Shown here: in pieces, positions 15,571 through 21,872 of the stretch
Numbering within the stretch: position 1 is the stretch's first letter
Layout of the letters: each line of letters opens with the position of its first letter
From: CAZART01 sp964487555
GTDB lineage: Bacteria; Bacteroidota; Rhodothermia; Rhodothermales; VXPQ01
Reading direction: 5' to 3'
Length of the DNA: 21,872 nt
Assembly (NCBI GenBank): GCA_964487555.1
Contig: CAZART010000090.1
Span: 1-21,872, forward strand
Position numbers and translations under genes: made by a program
Notes under the pieces: model-generated
What the model saw: the letters and a program-made list of their open reading frames with translations, nothing else
Databases searched by the model: none
Told to the model about the DNA's origin: nothing

Positions 15571-17088
15571 ATGCAACCTTTCATGTCCGATAAGTCATTC
15601 CGGATCTACAACACGCTTGCGCGCGGCGTTGAGTCGATCGAACCTCTCGAAGAGGAGCACCTGCGCTTCTACGCATGCGGCCCGACGGTCTACTCCTATG
15701 CCCATATCGGTAATTTTCGATCTTTCCTTACGGCGGATCTGATCCTTCGGACGGCCAAAGCGATCGGCTGGAAGACGACGTACGTGACCAACGTCACGGA
15801 CGTCGGCCATCTCACGGAGGATGACCTCGCAGATGCATCCGGAGAAGACCGGATGGAGAAAGCGATGAAGTCGAGCGAGGGCCGGCGGTTTGCAAACATC
15901 TGGGATCTGGCCCGCTTCTACACGGACGAGATGCTGCGCGATTGGAAGGCGTTGAATCTGCGTGAGCCGGACGTGCGTCCTCGCGCCACGGAGCACGTGA
16001 CGCAGCAGATCCAGGCCATCGAACAGATTCTTGCGAAAGGTCACGCCTACGAGACCGAGAAGGGCGTGTATTTTTCGGTTGAGTCGTTCCCCGAGTATGG
16101 AAAGCTGTCGGGCAACACGTTGGACGAACAGCTCGATCAGTCTGTCCGGGAGGTCGTGGAGGATCAGGAGAAGAGGAATCCGCGAGACTTCGCGCTTTGG
16201 AAGAAGGATCCACACCACCTCATGCTGTGGCATAGTCCGTGGGGGTGGGGTTTTCCGGGATGGCATATCGAATGCTCGGCGATGTCGCAGACGTATCTGG
16301 GTGAGTCGTTCGACCTACACACGGGCGGTGAGGATAACAAATTTCCCCACCATGAGTGCGAGATTGCCCAGGCTGAAAGCATTACGGAGAAAACGTTCGT
16401 CAAATATTGGGTTCACACGCGGTTTCTGCAGGTAGAGGGCGAGAAGATGTCCAAGAGCAAGGGCAATTTTCTCACGGTCCGCAGTCTCATTGCGCCCGAA
16501 GACGAGGGCGGCCGTGGCGTGAATCCGCTGGCGCTCCGCCTCGCACTGATTTCCGGGCAGTACCGCAAGCCCTTCAACTTTACATTCGACCAGCTTCGGG
16601 CCAGCGCCAGGCACGTGCAGCGTTTTGAGGAGGCGTCCGCGTTCGTGGAGGATGCGTTGACGGGCGAAACCGACGGCGAAGACCGCATCGGCCAACGGCT
16701 GGATGCGATCTATGACCGGGCGTTGGACGCCATGCTGGACGACCTCAACACGCCCGAGGCCGTCGCGGCCGTACTCGAAGGCGTAAGGCTGATCCACGGC
16801 ATGGCCGCGAATCTAAATACGGCCTCGGCCGCATCGGGGAAGGCGTGGCTGGAACGGGTGAACGCCCTGCTGGGTATCGTGGCGTCGGATGAGGAAAGCG
16901 AAGGGCAAAGGGAGGGGGAAGACGCGTTCACGATGGAGGTGGAGCGGTTGTTGGTAGAACGCGAAGAAGCGCGGGCAGCGCGGGATTTTGGGCGGGCGGA
17001 TGCGATTCGCCACCGGTTGGAGGAGATGGATGTGGAAGTCATGGACACGGCGTCCGGTCCAAAGTGGAAACGGCAGCTCACGATTTGA
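15571..17088 (+). CDS. cysS: Cysteinyl-tRNA synthetase
   Basis: A class I aminoacyl-tRNA synthetase that charges tRNA-Cys. The 505-residue product has the zinc and nucleotide site YACGPTVYSYAHIGNFRSF (34-52) with the HIGH-like HIGN motif, zinc ligands Cys36, Cys235 in GWHIECSAMSQ, His260 and Glu264 in FPHHECEIAQ, and the second class I motif KMSKSKGN (292-299). A helical anticodon-binding DALR-like domain follows, and the C-terminal extension ends in the family's ARDFGRADAIRHRL pattern. All catalytic residues are present. ATG codons at 15571 and 15583 are both possible; the second gives MSDKSFRIYNTL, nearer the usual start. The gene has its own -10 element and is probably monocistronic. No terminator is obvious after it. 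Confidence 0.97.
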   Translation: MQPFMSDKSFRIYNTLARGVESIEPLEEEHLRFYACGPTVYSYAHIGNFRSFLTADLILRTAKAIGWKTTYVTNVTDVGHLTEDDLADASGEDRMEKAMKSSEGRRFANIWDLARFYTDEMLRDWKALNLREPDVRPRATEHVTQQIQAIEQILAKGHAYETEKGVYFSVESFPEYGKLSGNTLDEQLDQSVREVVEDQEKRNPRDFALWKKDPHHLMLWHSPWGWGFPGWHIECSAMSQTYLGESFDLHTGGEDNKFPHHECEIAQAESITEKTFVKYWVHTRFLQVEGEKMSKSKGNFLTVRSLIAPEDEGGRGVNPLALRLALISGQYRKPFNFTFDQLRASARHVQRFEEASAFVEDALTGETDGEDRIGQRLDAIYDRALDAMLDDLNTPEAVAAVLEGVRLIHGMAANLNTASAASGKAWLERVNALLGIVASDEESEGQREGEDAFTMEVERLLVEREEARAARDFGRADAIRHRLEEMDVEVMDTASGPKWKRQLTI

Positions 17089-17146
17089 ATCTGAACGAGC
17101 AGGTGGTCGGACACGCGGACCTGTTGGCGCCCGCACATGGCATCAG

Positions 17147-17158
17147 CCGGTCACCTGC
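17147..17158 (-). repeat. Inverted copy of the repeat core
   Basis: CCGGTCACCTGC is the exact reverse complement of GCAGGTGACCGG at 17374-17385 in the third unit of the downstream repeat block. The two could pair across about 215 nt of transcript. Confidence 0.7.
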
Positions 17159-17317
17159 CCGGAGCGCTCACCCATGCTGGACCCACCAGAACGCTCGCAC
17201 TCATCGGTTCATCGCTTTCGAAGACAGGCAAGTAGGTGCGTCCGGCATCGAACCGCTCAGGCAACGGAGCCACTCTAGAACAGGTCGCGTACCGCGCGTG
17301 AGCAAGACAGGTTGCGT

Positions 17318-17446
17318 GCCGCGGGTAACTGGGAAAAGGTCCGCCGCAGGTAGCCGGGAGAACGTCGTCCGCCGCAGGTGACCGGGAGAAGGTCCGCCGC
17401 AGGTGGCCGAGAGAACGTCGGTCGCACGTGGCCGGGAGAAGGCTGC
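17318..17446 (+). repeat. Five imperfect copies of a 25-bp tandem repeat
   Basis: Units lie at about 17318-17342, 17343-17370 (28 bp), 17371-17395, 17396-17420 and 17422-17446, sharing a core close to GCAGGTGRCCGGGAGAA. A more degenerate copy may precede them at 17291-17315. The units abut with no spacers. The block ends 35 bp upstream of the -10 element of the antiporter gene. Confidence 0.88.
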
Positions 17447-17480
17447 GAGATCACATCACATCGAGAGGGATTCGTCGGAG

Positions 17481-17486
17481 TATAAT
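17481..17486 (+). promoter_or_regulatory. Consensus -10 element of the antiporter gene
   Basis: A perfect TATAAT lies 30 bp upstream of the ATG at 17516. The hexamer at 17-bp spacing (ACATCG, 17458-17463) is a poor -35, which suggests that an activator or the adjacent repeat block contributes. Confidence 0.5.
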
Positions 17487-17515
17487 CCGTATTCAATCAT
17501 CAGACGGCAGGGCTT

Positions 17516-20500
17516 ATGCATTTACCCGACCTCTCGCTCCCCATCACCGACCCGGTGCTGATCTTTGCACTGGTGATGGTCCTGATTCTCATTCTACCCC
17601 TGTTATTTCAGCGGATTCGCGTGCCGGGTATTGTGGGGCTCATCATAGCGGGGGTTTTCATCGGGCCGCACGCGCTGAATGTGCTTGCGCGCGATCAAAC
17701 GATGGAGCTGCTCGGCACCGTCGGACTGCTATACATCATGTTCATTGCCGGGCTAGAGGTAGACCTCAACGAGTTCAAAAGGCAGAAAAACCGGAGTATT
17801 CTGTTCGGAATCACGACGTTCGTACTGCCTCAGGTCCTCGGCGCGTTTATGGCTCGCTACATGCTCGGCTTTGACTGGACGAGCGCAATTCTGCTCGGTG
17901 CCGTTTTCGCCTCGCACACGCTGCTCGCCTACCCGATTGTCAGCCGATTAGGGCTGGCGAAGGGCGAGGCGGTTACAACGGCCGTGGGAGCAACGATCCT
18001 TACGGACACCGCCGCCCTCCTCGTACTCGCCGTAATCGTCCGGGCCGCGGAAGGTGCCCTAACGCCGCTCTTCTGGCTGCAGATGACGGTGCTGCTGACG
18101 CTCTACATGACCGGTGTGCTCTGGGGTGTACCGCGCCTCGGACGCTGGTTTTTCCAGAAAGTCAGCGGCGACGGAGTGTTCGAATTCGTCTTCGTGCTGG
18201 CGGTCGTTTTCGTGTGCGCCTTTCTCGCCGCCGTGGCGGGCGTCGAGCCGATCATCGGCGCATTTCTAGCAGGACTTGCGCTTAACCGCCTGGTACCCGA
18301 ACACAGCACGCTCATGAACAGGACCCGGTTCGTGGGAGAATCCCTCTTTATTCCATTTTTTCTGATTTCGGTAGGGATGCTCGTTGACGTGCGCGTACTC
18401 GCCGGCGAGGCGGACGCCTGGACGGTTGCGGGAGCCATGCTGGGAACCGTAATCGTCACGAAGTTTCTCGCCGCACAAACGACTCGGCCACTGTTTAGCT
18501 ACTCATCCGACCAGGCGTGGATGCTCTTTGGACTAACGATTCCCCAGGCAGCCGCGACGCTGGCAACGGTGCTTATCGGGTACAATGTTGGAATTTTCGG
18601 CGAAAGCGTGCTCAATGGAACGATCCTGATGATTCTCGTAACGTGCATGATCGGTCCGTGGTTTGCCGAGCGCTACGGCCGCCGTGTGGCCCTTCAGGCG
18701 GAGCGCGCCCCCTTCAAGCCGTCGCAAGCACCGCAGCGCATTCTCGTACCTCTGGCCAATCCGGAGACGGCTCCGCTGTTAATGGATTTGGCGTTCATGG
18801 TCTGGCAACCGAAGTCGGAGCAGCCGATCTACCCCCTGGCCATTGTGCGAAATCAGGAGAACGTGCAGAGCGGTGTTGGCGCGGCAGAGAAGCTGCTCGG
18901 GCACGCCGTCGTCCATGCCGCGGCCGCGGATGTACGCGTGGTTCCTGTTGTTCGCATCGACTACAACGTGGCCCATGGTGTGCTGCGCGCCATCCGGGAG
19001 CGTATGATCTCCACCGTCATTATCGGGTGGAACGGGAAGAGCTCCGGGCGCCAATACACCTTTGGAAGCATTCTGGATCAGCTGCTTCACGAAAGCCACG
19101 AACAGTTGCTCGTAAGTAAGATAGAGCAACCCGTAGCCACGGTGGAGCGCATAGTACTGGCCCTACCGCCGTACGCAGAACTCGATCCCGGTTTTGGCGA
19201 CGTTGCGCGCACCGCAAAAACGTTGGCAAGCCAGATGAGTGCCAGTATCATGGTGCTCGCCTCGCATGACAGGATGCCGGACATTGAGCGGCGCATGGCT
19301 GCGATAAAGCCCGACGTACCTGTCGCCTATCAGCAGGTAGAGGCGTGGTCGCGCCTTATTTCGACGTACGAGGCCTACCATAAGCCTCACGATCTGCTGC
19401 TGCTCGTAGCGGCGCGGCAGGGTACGCTCGCCTGGAGGCCGGCTCTGACTCGGCTTCCACGCCTGATCGCTCGGCGCTTCCCTGAGACCACTCTCGTGGT
19501 ATGCTATCCGTCCATCCTGCAAGAGGAAGCCTATCCGGCGTATAGCCTACCGTCGGGGGATCTGGTTCTCGGTGGTTTACTTTCGACCGACCGCATCCAG
19601 ATCGGCCTCAAGGGACACAATGCCGACGAGGTGCTGGCCGAGATGCTGAGTGCGGCCTTCACCGACGAGCCGGAACTGATTCGAAATACCACCCAAGCGT
19701 TCCAGCTCATGGAAGCGGACTATGTGCCTGAGCTTATGCCGGGAGTGGTTTTCTATCACACCCATGTTTCGGGCGTCCGGGATCCGCTGCTGGTCGTCGG
19801 GATCAGCGCCGACGGTCTTCCTCTCCCACGTAGCTCCAGCCTCGTCCACGTAGTTTTGCTGCTGATGAGCCCCGAAGGCGGATCCCCGGAAGACCATCTG
19901 CGCAGCCTCGCCCTCGTCGCCCGCCTGGTTCATTCGGGCGACACGATCGATCAACTTCGGGCGGCCGCCACGCCGGAGGACGTGCGAGAGATCCTGGCAG
20001 GCAGCTTCCTCGCGCCCGGTTTCGGCTGGCAAGCCCCCTCGGGAAGAGCGCGGCTTCGCACGCGGCACGAGGTTCCCGGCGGCACGCTTTATGGAACCAT
20101 CGGGGTGGTTGTCAAGCCGCAGTCTGAACTGGTTCCGCTGTTTTCAGAGGCGCTTCATCGCACCATTTCGTTCGGCAAACGCATGGACGTGCTGCACGTC
20201 GGCGCTTACTCGGCGCAACGCCATGAAGCATTGAAAGAGGCCCTAAAGGACGTTGGGCTTTCGACGGAGACTCCGGTATACTGGCTGGAAGGCGATGTGG
20301 AGAAGGCCGTCAGGGCAATGGCCCCGCAGTACGAGATCGAACTTCTGATGGCGGAAGCCTTCGAAGATCCCGGCCTGCTGGATACACAGCTTGGTCCGAC
20401 AGCACGTGCCCTGGTGCGCCTCGATTCCATCTCGCTCTTACTCTTGACGCACCCCCGACCCCAGCCGGCGTCCTATAAACGCATTGTGATAGTGACAGAA

Positions 20501-20956
20501 TACGACGACGAATCCCTGCTCGTCTTTCGAAAGGTATTGCGTCTCGCCGCACGCGAAAGGTCCGAGCACGTCTTCGTGGTTCGCGTACTCCCGAAGGTCG
20601 GGGAGTCAAGGATCCTGACTGCCGAGGATGAACACGAACCCCGGCGTATACGGCACTCCCTTTCCGAAGAGCAAGACATGCTCGAGGATTTCGTCCATGC
20701 AGGCGGCGAGAGCGACGTCCCTATACGGACATTTTACCTTGAGGGGCGGACCGGGACTGCGGCCGCTCAGTTCGCCCACCGCTACAAAGCGGACCTGCTG
20801 GTGATACCTGCGCTGGACCAGTTTGCGGACGCAGCTGACCGGCTCTTCCCCTCCGAACAAAGCTGGGGCCTGCAGCAGGCGCCGTGCGACGTGTGGATCG
20901 CCCGCGAAAGCAGTGGGGACATTTCTCTTTCAGCACGATCTAACCGCGATGCATGA
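17516..20956 (+). CDS. CPA2-type cation/proton antiporter with USP-USP-EIIA-USP-USP regulatory tail
   Basis: An integral membrane monovalent cation/H+ exchanger of 1146 residues. Residues 1-390 form about 12 hydrophobic segments with family signatures: IAGLEVDLNEFKRQ (77-90), FASHTLLAYPIVSRLG (131-146), ATILTDTAALLVLA (159-172; Asp164 is the likely ion-binding acid) and LFIPFFLISVGMLVD (277-291). The cytoplasmic tail has two USP-like modules (about 405-535 and 544-665), an EIIA-like module (about 683-828) and two more USP-like modules (about 857-978 and 987-1130). The first USP keeps the nucleotide-binding spacing G504-x2-G507-x9-G517-S; the other three seem to have lost it. In the EIIA-like module FYHTHVSGVRDP (746-757) replaces the usual PHAR motif but keeps the central His748. 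Most relatives have a shorter tail. The gene has its own promoter and converges on a second antiporter. The transported ion is not determined. Confidence 0.9.
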   Translation: MHLPDLSLPITDPVLIFALVMVLILILPLLFQRIRVPGIVGLIIAGVFIGPHALNVLARDQTMELLGTVGLLYIMFIAGLEVDLNEFKRQKNRSILFGITTFVLPQVLGAFMARYMLGFDWTSAILLGAVFASHTLLAYPIVSRLGLAKGEAVTTAVGATILTDTAALLVLAVIVRAAEGALTPLFWLQMTVLLTLYMTGVLWGVPRLGRWFFQKVSGDGVFEFVFVLAVVFVCAFLAAVAGVEPIIGAFLAGLALNRLVPEHSTLMNRTRFVGESLFIPFFLISVGMLVDVRVLAGEADAWTVAGAMLGTVIVTKFLAAQTTRPLFSYSSDQAWMLFGLTIPQAAATLATVLIGYNVGIFGESVLNGTILMILVTCMIGPWFAERYGRRVALQAERAPFKPSQAPQRILVPLANPETAPLLMDLAFMVWQPKSEQPIYPLAIVRNQENVQSGVGAAEKLLGHAVVHAAAADVRVVPVVRIDYNVAHGVLRAIRERMISTVIIGWNGKSSGRQYTFGSILDQLLHESHEQLLVSKIEQPVATVERIVLALPPYAELDPGFGDVARTAKTLASQMSASIMVLASHDRMPDIERRMAAIKPDVPVAYQQVEAWSRLISTYEAYHKPHDLLLLVAARQGTLAWRPALTRLPRLIARRFPETTLVVCYPSILQEEAYPAYSLPSGDLVLGGLLSTDRIQIGLKGHNADEVLAEMLSAAFTDEPELIRNTTQAFQLMEADYVPELMPGVVFYHTHVSGVRDPLLVVGISADGLPLPRSSSLVHVVLLLMSPEGGSPEDHLRSLALVARLVHSGDTIDQLRAAATPEDVREILAGSFLAPGFGWQAPSGRARLRTRHEVPGGTLYGTIGVVVKPQSELVPLFSEALHRTISFGKRMDVLHVGAYSAQRHEALKEALKDVGLSTETPVYWLEGDVEKAVRAMAPQYEIELLMAEAFEDPGLLDTQLGPTARALVRLDSISLLLLTHPRPQPASYKRIVIVTEYDDESLLVFRKVLRLAARERSEHVFVVRVLPKVGESRILTAEDEHEPRRIRHSLSEEQDMLEDFVHAGGESDVPIRTFYLEGRTGTAAAQFAHRYKADLLVIPALDQFADAADRLFPSEQSWGLQQAPCDVWIARESSGDISLSARSNRDA

Positions 20957-21015
20957 AATCGGCCTTCTTCCTGCCGACGGATGAGTGCACCTGGCGCCCT
21001 CGTTCCGTGTGGTCC

Positions 21016-21080
21016 GGTTCACGAGCTCCGTGCGATCCGGTGTACGAGCTCAGTGCGCTGCCGTGTACGAGCTCAGTGCG
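21016..21080. repeat. Three 19-bp repeats at 23-bp period between the convergent antiporters
   Basis: Copies lie at 21016-21034 (diverged), 21039-21057 and 21062-21080; the last two share GTGTACGAGCTCAGTGCG. The third copy covers the stop codon (21073-21075) and last codons of the minus-strand antiporter, so the array may come from duplication of that gene end. There is no U-tract to make it a standard bidirectional terminator. Confidence 0.9.
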
Positions 21081-21872
21081 CCTCCAGGGGTGTTCCCTCG
21101 GTTTTCACGAAAGCACGCACGAGTTCAACGGAATCGTTCTCATAAATCACGGTGCGGGCCTGATCATCTTTGAAAAGACGTGCGATCTGCCCCATGATCT
21201 GGATCTGCGCGGACATGTCCTGCTGCGGCGTGAGCAGTAAAAAAATCAACCGGGTCGGCTGACCGTCCGGACTGTCGAAGTCGACGCCCTGGCGGCTGTG
21301 CCCGACAACCAGGATAGGCTTTGTGACCTCCTCCAGGCGCGCGTGCGGAACGGCGATTTCCTGTCCCAGACTCGTCCCCATGATCCGTTCTCTTTCCAGA
21401 ACGGCCGTAGCCACGTCGACTGCATCGATTCCTGCGACCTCAGCTGCAGGGCGCGACAGCTCCCAGATGGCTTCCTCCCGCGTTGTGGCCTCCATCTCCG
21501 GGATGAACAATCTTGTGTTCAGCAGATCCTCCAGCTTCCATTCTCTGGGCTGATCGATGAACTTGTTCATCAACGGACCGCTTATGATGGAGCTCAAGAG
21601 TGCCAGCACAACGAGCGCGACGAACATCTCGGACTGGATGACGCCAAATTGCAGCGCCAAGAGCCCGAGGATGATCTCCATGGCTCCACGCGCATTCATA
21701 CCGAAGCTGATCGCCCAGCTATCCCGCCGAGAGAGGCCGCCCCAGTACGCACCCAGCATGCAGCCCCCCAGCTTCCCCAGAAACGCCACGGCCAGCACCC
21801 CCAGCACGAGCGGCAGGTTGAAATGCTGCAAGAAGTCGGCTTCCAGTCCAATGGAGACAAAGAAGATGGGCG
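21073..21872 (-). CDS. CPA2-type cation/proton antiporter with C-terminal PTS EIIA domain (N-terminus outside window)
   Basis: This is the C-terminal part of a second cation/H+ antiporter; the frame runs off the window edge, and residues PIFFVSIGLEADF at the edge are the typical mid-protein CPA2 motif. Visible membrane segments include FGMNARGAMEIILGLLALQF with the conserved Asn-x-Arg-Gly, and a last helix before PLMNKF. The cytoplasmic domain of about 150 residues, from WKLEDLLNTRLF onward, is a PTS EIIA (fructose/Ntr type) domain: SLGQEIAVPHARLEEVTKP holds the phosphorylatable His in a canonical PHAR motif. It may therefore respond to the phosphorylation state of a PTS phosphorelay, but no EI or HPr gene is in the window. 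It converges on the 1146-residue antiporter, 116 bp apart. A TTG at 21831 is not a real start, because homology continues upstream. Confidence 0.92.
   Translation of the reverse strand, partial: PIFFVSIGLEADFLQHFNLPLVLGVLAVAFLGKLGGCMLGAYWGGLSRRDSWAISFGMNARGAMEIILGLLALQFGVIQSEMFVALVVLALLSSIISGPLMNKFIDQPREWKLEDLLNTRLFIPEMEATTREEAIWELSRPAAEVAGIDAVDVATAVLERERIMGTSLGQEIAVPHARLEEVTKPILVVGHSRQGVDFDSPDGQPTRLIFLLLTPQQDMSAQIQIMGQIARLFKDDQARTVIYENDSVELVRAFVKTEGTPLEAH

Larger units (their letters stand above)
17089..17515. other. 427-bp repeat-rich spacer between cysS and the antiporter gene
   Basis: It contains no convincing gene. It holds a 12-bp inverted copy of the repeat core at 17147-17158, the 25-bp repeat block at 17318-17446 and the predicted antiporter -10 element at 17481-17486. 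Open frames on both strands across the repeats translate to low-complexity Arg/Pro-rich peptides and are treated as artefacts. Confidence 0.6.

Noticed and set aside
17232..17265. tRNA T-arm-like sequence GGTTCGATGCC on the minus strand
   Set aside because: The flanking bases do not form a 5-bp T-stem, and no D-arm, anticodon arm or acceptor stem can be assembled around it.
17318..17446. CRISPR array
   Set aside because: The units directly abut, are imperfect, have no unique spacers, and no cas genes are present.
17275..17496. 73-residue minus-strand open frame over the repeat block
   Set aside because: Its sequence is only a translation of the 25-bp repeats, with no start context and no similarity to a known protein.

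Overview
The window is a GC-rich, gene-dense chromosomal segment from a Gram-negative bacterium, most likely of the Bacteroidota/Rhodothermota lineage (relatives of Salinibacter and Rhodothermus). The main reasons are a PorW/SprE-type lipoprotein, which belongs to the type IX secretion and gliding family, and the near absence of Shine-Dalgarno sequences before otherwise clear genes. There are no rRNA or tRNA genes, insertion sequences, phage genes or CRISPR arrays. Most genes are housekeeping. The exact taxon cannot be fixed from the sequence alone.

Layout. Positions 1-1570 carry the str operon on the minus strand: a promoter, a leader of about 270 nt, rpsL (GTG start), an unexpected intrinsic-terminator-like hairpin, rpsG, and the first 64 codons of fusA. 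Next on the minus strand come ftsH with its own terminator, then a very large TPR lipoprotein of the PorW/SprE family that carries a C-terminal SPOR domain. That gene is interrupted by a 100-N assembly gap at the edge of a 39-bp coding tandem repeat, so its true length is unknown. Pyruvate kinase (minus, predicted K+-independent type) follows. It is divergent from a secreted beta-rich protein, which converges with only 7 bp of spacing on an orphan NarL-type response regulator. A CBS-containing site-2 protease and a stand-alone hisI, both minus, lie beyond.

From 13.3 kb most genes are on the plus strand: a SleB-like secreted cell-wall hydrolase, yidD overlapping moaB by 4 bp, cysS, and a 427-bp repeat-rich spacer leading to a 1146-residue CPA2-type cation/proton antiporter. 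The antiporter has a large cytoplasmic tail with two USP-like modules, an EIIA-like module and two more USP-like modules. It converges on a second CPA2 antiporter (minus, N-terminus beyond the window), which ends in a canonical EIIA domain with an intact PHAR phosphorylation-site motif.

Themes. (1) Short direct tandem duplications recur in non-coding DNA next to core genes: before rpsL, before ftsH, at the yidD start, before the first antiporter and between the antiporters. (2) The most unusual protein-level content is the convergent pair of antiporters, both with PTS-like regulatory domains, and the SPOR-tailed PorW-like lipoprotein. (3) The most unusual regulatory signal is the terminator-like hairpin inside the str operon.
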